Source: Craterostigma plantagineum (taxonomy: Eukaryota > Streptophyta > Magnoliopsida > Lamiales > Linderniaceae). From it: a stretch of 64,000 nt of DNA. Each line of letters begins with the position of its first letter. Position 1 is the first letter of the stretch. The translations under genes and the position numbers were made by a program. Positions 1 through 10,948 of this stretch are shown here, piece by piece. The notes below the pieces were generated by a model. That model ran no database searches. It saw only the letters and a list, made by a program, of their open reading frames with translations, and was not told the DNA's origin. The DNA is taken from contig JAPQWV010000363.1 of NCBI GenBank assembly GCA_027422505.1, forward strand, positions 496,001 through 560,000, in the 5' to 3' direction.

Positions 1-242
1 AGCTCAAATTGAAAGAAAATAACTTTTTGCCAAGAGTCACGAGAGACGAGGCGAGGGCTGCTACTTTTATTGCTACCGCCGCACAAATTGCTAACGTGTT
101 CATTCCCCGATCCTTACTGCGCCTTCAAGTTCTCCCATTTCAATTGTTGCCAGTCATTATTAAATCGGAAGAAAGAAAGAAACGAATCTCACCAGCTTTG
201 CTGAAGTTTGATTTTGATGAGATGTGTTATGCGAGATGAAGC

Positions 243-2847
243 ATGGCGCTTTCCACCTCTACGTCCCGCGCTTTCACACCGCATATTCCGCAGGTCCCCC
301 CTCTCTCTTTCTCTCTCTCTCTCGTTGGTGTATGTGCGTATTATATAGGTGTTTATCTGTAGGAAGTCGGTACAACAAGCTTGTTTGCGTAGTAATTCGT
401 CGATACCTTTTCCTTTTTTGTTATTATTCTTGTTTTCCATTCATACATGTTATGGACTTTTGAACGTGGAATGAAGTTAATTGGGAAGAACTGTGACAGT
501 TTCAGAAAGTAATTTTTCAAATAGAATGAGATGCATGATGCTATATGGGCACGCTCAGTGACAATTTGGTGACTTTTTATGGTATTGGCAGCTACGCTGT
601 TGCAATCGTAAATGGAAGCCCAAGAAATTAGATTCTGTGAAGCCGAACAGAAGGAACTTTAAGCTCCTGTCAACTATTAGGTCGGCATTTAATAGCAGGA
701 GCTCTTCTAGCATCAGTGACAATGGTGCGATTGAACCAGCTAGGATTCTCTTGGAGAGGTTGTTTGCTCAAACGCAGAAGCTCGAGGAAAAAATGGTCGA
801 AGATCCCCATTCACCTGAAGTTCTCGAGCTGGGGCTGAACCTGGGGACGCTGGAAGAGGACCTTCACGCAGTTCTATCAGTCTTGAGGAAGAAGGAAGAA
901 GAACTGCAAGATTCGGAGAGGAGAATCTTGTTGGAGTATGACGATATTAGTCGTGCGAGGAAGGATTTGGAGCAAAGAGATGCAGAAATAGTAGCAGCTC
1001 GAGTGAAGCATGATAAACTGGAAGAAGACCTAAGGCTGGCCAATATACAACTAGCTTCTCAAGCCACCAAAATTGCTGATATTAAGCTCCAGTTGAAGGA
1101 GAGGGATGAGGAGATTTCAGCAACTCATTCAGCCCTCTTGGCTAAAGAAGAGCAGATCGCAAATATGAAAAGAGAATTAGAGGAAAAAGATGAAGAAACC
1201 GCAGCTGCTGAATCAGAACTCAGATTCAAGGAGATGCTTTTGGATGAAGCGAACAAGACTGTGGAGAAGCAAAAGGTTGAGATTCAGCGACTGCAGAGTG
1301 CCATTCAGAAGAAAGAGGAACAGCTAGGAATTTCTACAGCCATCCAGAAAGTTGAGGCCGAGAAATTGAGAATCGCCGAGGCAAAGCTGGAGAAGCAGGC
1401 TATGGATTGGTTGATTGCACAAGAGGAGTTAAAGAAACTGGCCGAGGAAACCTCTAAGCACCTTGGTGAAGCAAATGCAACTGCTGAGGAATTTGGGAGA
1501 GTGAGGCGGCTTCTTTCGGATGTTAGAACAGAATTGGTTTCATCACAAAAGGCATTGGCTTCCTCCAGGGAAAAAATGGAAGGTCAGGATTGGCTCTTGG
1601 AAAAACAGCTCTCTGAACTTGAAGATCTGAAGAGGAGTGTTGCATCTTATATGAAGAGCCTTAGGGATGCTGAATCAGAACTCGAGAGTGAGAGAGTTCA
1701 GCTCAGGGTTGCTGAATCTAAAATAAAGGTACTTGAAAGGGATTTATCCATGGAGAGAGTGATTTTGGGTGAGTTGCAGAAGGAACTGGATAAAGAGAGA
1801 TATTCTCTGAAGCAAGCAACTGAGGCAATCTCCGCTATGAAGGAGGAGCTAGAACATAAGAGCGTGTCATTTGCAGAAGCACAGTCTTTCCTCGAGGTAA
1901 AAGAGTCGGAATTGGTAGACGCCAGGCTAGAGATTCAAACTTTGAAGTCTGAACAGGCGTCCCTTCAACTTGTGATAGAAGAGAAAGACTCTGAAATCTC
2001 AGATGCAAAATTGAAGTTGGAGGAAGTAAATCAGGAGATTACTGCACTAAGGGAGATGTTGATCAACCAAGAAGATGAACTCATTCAAGCAATGTCCATG
2101 ATGAAGGAGAAGGATGAAAGCCTTCAAATGACGCAGCATGAACTCACCGATGCGAAATTGAAATTCTCCGAAGCTGAGACCATTATAGAGAAAATTTTAG
2201 ATCTTACAAAAGAAGTCATTGGGAGTTCTTCTGCAGCCAGCCCAGTTGATCAGGACAAAGACAATAAAATGCCATCTCTGTTGACTCACACACCGACTTC
2301 GGACGGATTTAAATGGCAAGATAAACAGCTCGCCGCTGAACTTCAATTCACCCGAGAAGGCCTTCGAGCCAAAGAAATGGAAATTCTCGCCGTGCAGAAA
2401 GCCCTCAGCTTTAAAGATGAGGAGCTGAAAATGGTTCTTCAGAAACTGGATGGAAAAGACAGGGAAATCGCGGAGCTGAAGGAGGAAACGATGCTAGATA
2501 AGAACGATCTTAGTCAACTCTATTCTCTGGCACATGAGAAAACTGGAGAGAAGAGTGTCGGCGACCTTGCAATCGAGAAACTCCGATTAGAAGCAGCCCA
2601 ATTGGAGGTTGAAGCTGCGACAAGTGCCCTACAAAAGATCACGGAAATGACTCGAGAGCTTCTGAACAAAACTGGCCTAAGCATCGAGGCAGATCATGAA
2701 ATCGTTCTTTCTGAACAGAATAACGGTGTTGAGACGACCTTAAACAAAATGAACGACAAAGAGTGTTCGGAAGAAGTAAAAAAGGAGGTCTCACGGCTTC
2801 TAACTCTGACCGAGCAGCTTGTCCGAGACGCTGGTATTACGCAGTAG
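243..2847 (+). CDS. MRC/PII1-like chloroplast coiled-coil protein (starch-granule initiation family)
   Basis: Two exons, 243-293 and 592-2847, encode about 768 residues. The ATG at 243 opens a short Ser/Thr/Arg-rich segment (MALSTSTSRAF...) that looks like a plastid transit peptide. It joins in phase to exon 2, which has no ATG of its own near its 5' end. Nearly all of residues 60-740 is charged, heptad-like coiled coil (repeats such as KEEQIANMKRELEEKDEE), with no enzymatic motif. Length and composition fit Arabidopsis At4g32190 (MRC/PII1), which acts with starch synthase 4 in starch-granule initiation in the stroma. That role is family knowledge; assignment to this subfamily is inference, supported by the KOC1 homologue next door. 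The intron 1 donor (CAG/GTCCCC) is weak, so the exon 1 boundary is the least certain part. Its 3' end faces the kinase gene at 3136-5491. Confidence 0.7.
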
Positions 2848-3135
2848 AGACTTTTTATCGTGTCATGTTTCTCCTTTAAGTAGCAGCATAGGCTTCTATC
2901 TAACCAAGGATACGATGTACTCAACTTCAGAATTCAGACATTGCTTCTTCCGTTAGTACATTATGGTGTTGTTAAAAATTCCCATGATGTTCTGTTGAAA
3001 AATACTAACGGGTGAACTGTGAAGGAAGAAGAAGACAACAAAGAACGTTATTCAATTTACATACACAGCAGCAGATTCTAGATTGTATGCTTCGTCAGTA
3101 ATTTACAAGCAAAGGCGTGAGAGAAATATAAGCAT

Positions 3136-5491
3136 TCATTTGAACATCCCCGCCACCTTCGAAGGATGCCATGGAGTAGTAGTACCAGCAGCCTTGCCAT
3201 CCGCCCCTTTACCCTCGTCTGTCGAAGAAACAGAGTTCACCTTCGACCTTCCTCTCCCCACTTTCTTACCAACAACAAGCCCCAACTTCATAGCAGTAAA
3301 AAGACCGAAAGCAATCAGCAACGGCCTAACAGCCCAGTGAAAGTCCTCAAGGTGTTGGTACTTCTTCACAACGGTCGTACAATTCTCAAACGAAACGAGC
3401 TCAACCTCGGAAGGATCAGCCAAGAAACTACCGTCATCTTTTCCCCCGAACGTAAATTTCCCGGGAAACTTCACAACCAAGCACCCGTTCGGCAAAACCT
3501 GAAAAACCCTCCCCGTGGCCCACTCGCCGCCGTCCCTCTTCCTCGGCCATTCGAAACGCGGGCTGAATACGCTCTGCTTAACCTTCACAAACTCCCCAGG
3601 GCAGTACGGCTTCGCCATCTGAAACTCCGAGCAGTGTCCCTTCCAAAGCGTCTCGAGCCCTATGAAGGCCACCGTGACGTTCCCCTCGCGGCTAATGGAG
3701 TGAAGGACGCCGACCGGCGAGTGCTTCTTGTCATTATCCTCTGCTCTCTTGAGGCGGACCCAATCCCCCGCGGCCAAGCCGTAGGTGACCCTCTCTAGGG
3801 CCGAGACGTGGACCCTTATCGGGTCGTGGATGCCGTGGACCCTAACCAGGACGAACCCGTCCTGGTCAGTGTCCCGCTCCAAGCCCACCACGGTCCCGTC
3901 GGGGACGTCCATGTTCTTCGGGTTGCACGAGCTGGGCGGCTTTCTTGATCGAACCGTGTCGCCCACTTGTAGGTGGTCCTTTGCTAGGAACCACTCCGTG
4001 TAGCCCATGCCGCCCGGCTTGTCCCTGACGAGCCTACTTCCTAGGCCCGCCGCCGACCACCCTCCTTCCTGCCCAACTGCACTCCGCGAACTGCAAAGCT
4101 CGAGGATATGTTACGTTAGATGCTTCTGAGTTGGAAAGTAGGGACGGCAATCGGTCCCATAAAAGACCCATTGAATCGAGGAGACGCTACTAAGTTGAAA
4201 AGTAGGGACCCATTAAAAAAGGACTCATTGGATCTTCAAATAGGTCTGAGTCTAGAACCCATGGTGTCGGAGGAGTAGAAGGTCTGGCACCATAGGTGGC
4301 TTAAGTGGGTCTAGACTCTAGACTCAGACCCATCTGATAGATCCAATGAGTCTTTAATGGTTCCGATTGCCATCCCTATTAGAAATCGGTGCAGCCACAA
4401 TCACAAACGGTTTCTACGTTTACCTCTTAAAAGCGTGCAGGATGTCGGCCATCAGCGGCCGGCTCCTGAAATCGTACTCGAAGCAGCCCGCGACGATGTT
4501 CTCCACCGCGGGCGGAAGCCCATCGGGAATATGGGGCTTCTCCCGCCTCATTACAACCGATTTGTGTATCTCTTCGATCGATTTTCCGCTCCAAGGCTGT
4601 ATGCCCGTAAGCATCTCCACTATGCTGCAGCCGAAGCCCCAAGAATCGGTTTCGACCGATAAAGGGCCTCTAATTTCTGGCCGCCACTGTTCGGGAGCCA
4701 TGTAGTTAGGTGTCCCGAGCCTTCTCGCCTGCTCAGCGCTCTGCGATGGGATGCCTAAGAGAACGTAAGGTATGCCTGTATCTCCTACGAGCGCCTGGTC
4801 GTTGCTATTCAAGAGGAAATTGCAAGGTTTTAGGTTGAGTACGAGGATTTCTTTCGAGTGTAGGTCCATTATTCCTTGGGCGAGATCCGCCCCGTACCTG
4901 AGAAATGTAAGAGTGCAGTCGATGGGCAAAACGCAGATTTAAGATGTGCGAAAAGCGTTTGAAAACTATGCGCAGAATAACCTCAAAACGTCGCTTAGCG
5001 ACAGTTTTCCTTCTTTGAGTCCGGCCATTTTGTCTCCAGCTGAGCCTTCGTAGAAGCTCATGACGATGCATACCTAGGAAGCGAGGACGGTGAGGTACGG
5101 GAAAAACTGAGTTTAGAAGAAAAGGGAAACTTACTTTCTTATTTATTACAGTGAGTCCACGGAGGGAGCACACGGTTTCTAACCCTTGGCACTTGGAGAA
5201 TAACGTATCCAACCTACTCAAGATATCCCTGATGCTTTCATCTTTAATTGGATGGAGCATTTTGACAGCAACTTCGTGGTACTCTTCGTAGTCTTCGGAC
5301 ACACAGTGTTCTGTTGCTAACCATACGTCGCCGAAAAGCCCTCTTCCAATTCGATGCCTGAGCTTAATGGTTGATGGGTCGATCCATGGGCTCGTCTGGG
5401 CGGCCGATGCAACGATTGTGCTACCTTCGCCAGAATCTCCTCCAATGAGCACAAATTCTTCTGGTCTATTTTCAGCAACTTGTCCAGCCAT
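3136..5491 (-). CDS. KOC1: KOC1-like chloroplast outer-envelope protein kinase (KEG-repeat kinase)
   Basis: Four coding exons in transcription order: 5491-5135, 5073-4982, 4897-4424 and 4090-3136, about 625 residues with continuous phase. The kinase domain covers roughly residues 43-308: glycine loop GRGLFGDV, lysine in EVAVK (K77), substrate-loop motif GTPNYMAPEQW. The catalytic loop reads VLNLKPCN, with Asn in place of the HRD aspartate, and DFG reads DTG. Residues about 335-550 carry KEG-type repeats (VGDTVRSRK, AGDWVRLK, PGEFVKVK). A hydrophobic helix (PLLIAFGLFTAMKLGLVVG) about 45 residues from the C-terminus fits a tail anchor. Architecture matches Arabidopsis KOC1 (At4g32250), an outer-envelope kinase reported to act on TOC159-family import receptors. 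Databases often label such proteins KEG-like E3 ligases, but no RING or ankyrin repeats are present. An inverted-repeat element lies in the last intron. Confidence 0.85.
4139..4378. mobile_element. Foldback MITE in the last KOC1 intron
   Basis: A 240-bp segment bounded by 16-bp inverted repeats, TAGGGACGGCAATCGG at 4139-4154 and its near-perfect complement at 4363-4378. The inverted similarity extends inward through ACTCATTGGATC and GTCTGAGTCTAGA, so single strands could fold back. Flanking octamers TTGGAAAG and TTAGAAAT match at 6 of 8 positions, compatible with an old 8-bp target duplication of hAT type. No coding capacity. It sits wholly inside an intron, so splicing of the host gene appears unaffected. 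Confidence 0.65.
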
Positions 5492-7247
5492 TTTCCTAAT
5501 ACCTCCAAGATAAAGTTCTGTGAAAATACAACGTGTCAGCCATGTAATTCAATACAAGTTAGTTAAAAGATCAAAATGCTTGAGAATCGAAGGCTTCGTG
5601 AAAAGATAGGCTGATTTTCCCAAAAAGAAACAATTGGCGTGCATATTCGCATCAAAGTGAAGATTAGGTGACCAAGAAAGTACCAAATATAGCATCTGCA
5701 AACATCCTCTTAAAGGCTAATCTGCTTAAGCCCCAACATAAATTTTGGTCTGACTCATATCTCACCTTTCCACGAGGAAGAACAGAATAGCACAATTAAG
5801 AATAATACTCTGACCTTCAGGCATGCAAAAGTTCCACCCTTGGATGATCCCAATGGTGAATCCAAAGGAAGCTTCCTTTTGTTCTCAGAGAAAAAAATAA
5901 GCTTAATCATGAATTATCAGTGGGAGAATAGCTGAAAGGGAATTGCGTGTTCATCACAGCAGGAGCAAAGCGAGACGTTAAAACGTACAAAATCTCCAGT
6001 CACAAACATGGCTTCTGCGTCTAGAAAGAAAAACACCCAAGAAAATCACAGCAACAATTAGTAACTCACTTGAAGTCGTCGCCTGCGAAAGATTGCAAGT
6101 GTGTCGAATGAAGGTAAAGAAGCACAGTAATCTCGACGAATTAAGCTTTTCTTCTGATAATATGGACGAATTAAACCAAATAGTTGGTATGAGTGTCAAA
6201 GGATCAGTTTCACGATCTGAAGACGTGCGATTCAGCTCCTTGTTCAAAGATTTTACGAGAGAGAGAGAGAGGAACGAAGGAAATGTGAAGTGCAAGAAAG
6301 AAAGAGCTCAACAAAATGAAATAGTAATATTTTTGGAAAAAGTAATAAAATATGACGGTGGGAGTTTTGAGGGCGTTGCTAGCTAACGTACGCAGCCCGA
6401 TGACAATCTCTCGTTATACTTTTTTGTTTTGGACGCCTTTTATGTTTATATTTTAATTCATTTTATCAACTTTGTAGAACTTTGAAACTTTCCTCACCTT
6501 TACTTTATCCTCCCAACCGTTCCTGTATTTTCTTGGATTTAGTTTCTCAAATAATCTCATCATTCTATTCTCTGTCTAAAGAAGTTCGTCTAATCGAAGT
6601 ATCGGTTGATTCAACAAACGATCGTTCAGCTAGATACAGTCAATAGGTCAATATTGTGTGTGTTATTTACAGACGACCATTCTGACAAAATTCAACGGAC
6701 ACAAACTTTGAGTAAAAATCCATAGATTAGTGATCCCAGTAGATCTGAGGATATTGGAAGCTCAAACACAAAGACGTCAATCATCGTATTGAATGCCTAT
6801 CATTCATATGCAGAAAAAGAGAGGAGTAATAATTCTCATTCCATGTCTGTTAGAAGTTGCATCATCAAACAGCAAAGCCAAACGTAAGAGGAAAAAAACA
6901 ACTTTCTAAATGGGACATTCAAATCATGGCCCATGTCCAAGATTCAACCTTTCTTATGCAGAAACGTAGATAACTGCGTCGTATTAGCAGTATGTATGGG
7001 CCAATGAAGGAGAGGTTGATGGGCTTTACATCACATTATTGGGCCTTATCTTTGGAGTTCAAGGCCCAATTAGGATTTCAAAATTCAGCAATCATTGCGT
7101 TGAGCATTTTAGTCAACAAAAGAGAAAGAAGAAAAGAGAGGGAGACAAGAAAAGCACGGGTTTGTCCCGCCTTTCGCTTTATGCTTACACTTTTACATTG
7201 GAATGTCTTTACAGTAATAGTCTACAGACAGGTGGCAAGATGCCTCA
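5492..7247 (-). promoter_or_regulatory. KOC1 5' UTR and promoter, plus 3' flank of the glycosyltransferase gene
   Basis: No credible coding exon. The part next to 5491 is probably 5' UTR, perhaps with a UTR intron. Around 6990-7075 there are several GGGCC/GGCCCA (site II/TCP-type) motifs, typical of plant housekeeping promoters and consistent with transcription of the kinase gene on the minus strand. The end near 7247 should be the 3' UTR of the glycosyltransferase gene. Limits are inferred. Confidence 0.4.
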
Positions 7248-8489
7248 TCAGTCCTTGAAAACGACGTCGTCGGCGATTTCTAGCAGCCGCTGCAGAGTCC
7301 CCGGCGAGAATTTTCGAGCGAACAGAAACGGATCAGCCCGCCGCCTCCGCCGTCCTCCGCCGCGTACTGCACTCGTCGACGATATATTCCGAGATCGGGA
7401 CCCGCCGGATTCCGATCCTACCTCGTCGCCGTATCTCGGCCTGTCGGCCCTCAAGGCCTTAATCAACTCCGGCCCAACCTCGCCGGGTCCGTACATCCTC
7501 GGATGACCGCCGTGGCTGCCTCGCCAGTCCACGTGCGTCAGCGTGCACGGCGTACATCCCCGCCGGTCGGCCGCGTTCAGCAGCGTGGGGAAGTAGTGCT
7601 CCTCAGGGTAACACGTGTCGTCGCGGAGGCAAGGCAGCTTGAACTTGGACCAAAGCCGCCGGTCGGTAACGACGACCCTCGCGTGCCTGCGCGTGAGCGC
7701 CCAGAACTGAGACCCGATCCTGAAGTCCTCGTACGCGACCTCGGGCAGCATCGCGTCCTCGCCACGCGCAGCCCACCTGTCGTACGCGCCGGGCTCGTCC
7801 TTGAGGATCTCGACGAAGCTCTTCCTCGACTTGGTCAGAACGCCGTGGGCGTAGCCGAAGGAGCGTATGGGCACGCACGACGGCGAAAGCAGAGCGAACA
7901 TAGAGTTCGACGCGTCGTGCAGGAGCGCGTGGGCCAGCAGCCTGCGCGCGGCGGATATGAGCGTCGGCGAGTGGCGTCGCGTCGGCTTCGACGGAATTAC
8001 TCGGCCGGCGAACACGCCTCGGAACGCCGCCGTCTGATTCAAATTAGCACTGGCATGCACGTATACGTTGTAGAGATTCTTGGGCGCGCGCGCGAAGTAG
8101 AGTTCCCAAAGAGGTGCGAGTGGCAAGGGGCCGGTGGTCAGGAACAGAAAAGCCACCTTCTTGCCGGGTTTGGGTCTCGGGTAGGGTCTCGGTTCGACCC
8201 GGGAAGCGAGTTCGAAAAGCTCGTAGTCACCATCATCTTCCTCAATCGGTCTTGCTTCTTCTGCAACGGCCGTCTCTGTGCTGTTTGAAGAATTCGTGGT
8301 GGAGATTTGGTTATCGTTCTTGGGCTTTGGCCGTGGATGAACATCACTCAGCTCAAGGGAGGAGTTAGCCGCGGCGGTTCCCGGCGGCGATAGAGTGGTG
8401 GCGGAAGGGCCGGTGAAGGTGAAGATAGCGGCGAGGGGGAAGCAGAGAAGCACCGCACAGAGCAGAGAGAGAGGATTAAGTGGAAGCAT
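7248..8489 (-). CDS. Core-2/I-branching beta-1,6-N-acetylglucosaminyltransferase-like protein (GT14)
   Basis: Intact single-exon gene of 413 residues. An N-terminal signal anchor (PLSLLCAVLLCFPLAAIFTF) predicts a type II Golgi membrane protein, followed by a Ser/Asn-rich stem to about residue 105. The catalytic region begins at GKKVAFLFLTTGPLPLAPLW. Hallmarks of the plant DUF266/GT14 group follow: YNVYVHAS, RHSPTLISAARRLLAHAL, FALLSPSCVPIRSF, GSQFWALTRRHARVVV, DTCYPEEHYFPTLL and THVDWRGSHGGHP. Family members are putative glycosyltransferases acting on cell-wall glycans or arabinogalactan proteins; most have no proven substrate. At4g32290 is the likely Arabidopsis counterpart, in keeping with the KOC1 neighbourhood. 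The coding sequence is markedly GC-rich compared with its surroundings, which can happen in intronless plant genes. Confidence 0.9.
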   Translation of the reverse strand: MLPLNPLSLLCAVLLCFPLAAIFTFTGPSATTLSPPGTAAANSSLELSDVHPRPKPKNDNQISTTNSSNSTETAVAEEARPIEEDDGDYELFELASRVEPRPYPRPKPGKKVAFLFLTTGPLPLAPLWELYFARAPKNLYNVYVHASANLNQTAAFRGVFAGRVIPSKPTRRHSPTLISAARRLLAHALLHDASNSMFALLSPSCVPIRSFGYAHGVLTKSRKSFVEILKDEPGAYDRWAARGEDAMLPEVAYEDFRIGSQFWALTRRHARVVVTDRRLWSKFKLPCLRDDTCYPEEHYFPTLLNAADRRGCTPCTLTHVDWRGSHGGHPRMYGPGEVGPELIKALRADRPRYGDEVGSESGGSRSRNISSTSAVRGGGRRRRRADPFLFARKFSPGTLQRLLEIADDVVFKD

Positions 8490-9724
8490 CTTGCTTCAGT
8501 GGTTCAATCAGATATCTGATGAACAAAAGCGATAAGTACAGGCTGCAGCTTTATCTTCTTTTTGCGTGCATTTTTGACATAAATGCAAAAAGATAACAAC
8601 TTTCGAGAGGAATTGAATTGGGCAAATCTTGCAATTAAGCCTTTCTTGATGGCTAAAAGGAATATAGAAGTATTCTGATTCAGTCGAAAATAGCTGACGC
8701 AATAAAGGTTGACATATATATAGATTGATGGTATAGTTTGCAATAGAATAATCCGAATGGAGTGGAGTGGAGTGAAGGTGTTCGCTTTTAATTGTTTGTT
8801 TTTATAGCGAATCGATTATTTCGTTGTTTGATTAGTTTAATAAGTTGAGTGGAAGGGAAGGGACGCGTGGCTTACTTGCGAGGAAAATGGGCCTTTACTT
8901 GGTTATGGCATTTACTGTTTGCGTGTCACTGATATTCACGAGTGTAGTTAACGCAAAGCAATCAATCACACCTTTGGACCTCATTCATGGCCGCAGTTAA
9001 TGGGCCTTTTTCTGCTCTATTACAATCTCGTGATCGTTGTCATAAGAAAAGCCTGCTTCTTGAGCACTCCTTTCTTCCGTGTATAGTACTGTAAGAACGA
9101 ACGGTCGTTTTCTACTCCTCTTTGCTTGATGGAGGTGTTTGAGGTTGGGTTTTGTTTGGCTTTTAAAGAGTTGGGAGATAACGTTAGGTAACTCACCGAC
9201 AGTGACAAAATATCATCGTCGTCTTCAGCTCCTTCGATGGGAGCTTTCGCAGCCCACACACCACGTGAAAAAGGCAAGTCCAATGGATATTATATTACGA
9301 GTTGCTGAGAAGTTGGCATGTGTCGTGGCTAAGTGGGGGGACGTGGATCATCCCCACCCCTTCAATTATTGGTTTGAACCCCAAATGGTGTAATCTTTTC
9401 TTTAATCTTTGGTTAGATATACAGTGCAGAGCTCGTAATTATCCTTACCGTGATGACAAGTGCCCAAGTCTCCTCAAATTGATCTGTTCCCTTTTTTTTT
9501 TCTTTATAAAAATGTGATCTCTTTATCATCATCTGTCGCTGTTGGGGCACAGTGTGTTAGCTGGCTGGCCTTTACTTGTACACATTAGAAACAGCAATTG
9601 CTTCTTTCTTTGTCGAGAAAAAAGTAATCTATTGCCCCAACCCCAAGCTCGAAGTTTTTGGCTCTCTTCCCTTTCCTTGAACTCTTTCGCAGAACTTCTC
9701 TGTTGCTTTTTTTCTTCTTGGGAG
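8490..9724. other. Intergenic region between divergent genes (GT14 and KIX-like)
   Basis: The two flanking genes are transcribed away from each other, so this 1.2 kb should hold both promoters and 5' UTRs. The stretch just left of 9725 is T/C-rich and looks like the 5' UTR of the KIX-like gene. No convincing exon, RNA gene or transposon is visible. Confidence 0.4.
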
Positions 9725-10948
9725 ATGCCAAGACCAGGACAAAGGCCTTATGAGTGCGTTCGAAGGGCTTGGCATAGTGATAGACACAACCCAGTTAGGG
9801 GTTCCCTTATTCAAGAAATTTTCAGGTGTGTTTCTTTGATGTGTTTGTTGGGTGCTACTTCGTACGAGCTGCTTCTTTCTATTCTATTACACCAGTGTAG
9901 AAAGATTTAGGGTATTTTCTGTCCAGGATTGCGAATGAGGTGCACAGCCCATCAACGAGGAAGAACAGAGAGTGGCAAGAGAAGCTCCCCATTGTTGTCC
10001 TGAGAGCTGAAGAGATCTTGTATTCCAAAGCCAACTCTGAGGTTGGAATTTCTCTCTTTCTCTCTTCCTAGTTTTCCAGCCATGAAAGGTTGTATTGTAG
10101 AGCTTCAAGTTTCCTTTTTATGATCAGGCTGAGTACACAGACCTCACAACCCTTTGGGATAGAGTAAACGATGCAATAGACACCATAATTAGAAAAGATG
10201 AGAGCACTGAAACAGGGGCACTTTTGCAGCCTTGCATAGAAGGTATTCCATGCATATCAGTTCTTAGACTTGGGATGGCTTTTTAATATCTCTGAGCAAG
10301 TGAATGAATGGTTCTGAGATTCAACTTCTTGTTTTTTTACCATTGCTAGCTGCGTTACATCTAGGTTGCACGCCGAGGAGATCGTCAAGAAGTCAAAGAA
10401 ATGACTCTCCAAGATGCTATCTTAGGCCTATGCCCAGCAATTCAGACGCTAAGGCTTTCAAGAATATGTTTCCCAGTAGCAGTAATAGCTGTCCATCTCT
10501 TCTTACCTCTCAGTCCTCGCACTTAAGAGCTGCGAACCACAGTATAATGCAAAGCACAAACTGCAGTGTGCCAACTAAGAATTTTCTTGGCCCATGGAAG
10601 GAATTTCGTTCAAGTTGCAAGGAGCTTCATGTAACGGAGCCTTCGTCAAGCTCATGGTCTGTGTATCCATTGTACTACAACAACAATGGTACTAAACTTG
10701 ATGGCTCAAAGCTATATTCCTCAAGGCCTCGTCCAAGCACACTTCCTCCTTACTTTAGACAGAACAGCGAAGCAGTTGGCCGGCAAAATTTTCATAGCTC
10801 TGAAGTTTCTCTGTGCTCTTCTTCACCGCCCAACAAGGAACATATATTGGGCATAGGGCATGAGCTCAGATGTGATTTAACCCTTCGGCTCGGCCCTGTG
10901 GTTCATTCATGTGCTAGAATTGAGGATAGTCTTTTTCCCAGCAGGTGA
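9725..10948 (+). CDS. Plant KIX-like protein (At4g32295 / 'histone acetyltransferase-related' family)
   Basis: Four exons, 9725-9825, 9927-10041, 10128-10242 and 10350-10948, join in phase to about 309 residues. The conserved part is residues 1-115: it starts MPRPGQRPYECVRRAWHSDR, continues through GSLIQEIFR, NREWQEKLPIVVLRAEEILYSK and TLWDRVNDAIDTIIRKDEST, and ends near ALHLGC. This matches a small plant family with a KIX-like helical region resembling the N-termini of MED15 and CBP/HAC proteins. The C-terminal 190 residues are Ser/Pro/Asn-rich, probably disordered, ending with a short DLTLRLGP motif that resembles an LxLxL-type EAR segment. There is no acetyltransferase domain, so the common database label is misleading. 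A transcription-related adaptor role is inferred only from the KIX likeness. Confidence 0.8.

Noticed and set aside
3166..3798. 210-residue plus-strand open frame
   Set aside because: Antisense to the KEG-repeat exon of the KOC1-like gene, with no domain resemblance.
4805..5491. Long single open frame reading through the first KOC1 exon into intron
   Set aside because: After ...GLTVINKK the translation turns into unrelated basic sequence, while a GTAAGT donor and the next exon (VCIVMSFYEG...) keep the family protein going.
6093..6386. Open frame with a basic, Glu-rich C-terminus near a GAGAGA stretch
   Set aside because: Low-complexity product in the promoter/leader region of the KOC1-like gene; no homology recognised.
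7503..8288. 261-residue plus-strand open frame
   Set aside because: It is the antisense shadow of the GC-rich GT14 gene; Arg/Pro/Val-rich with no family features.
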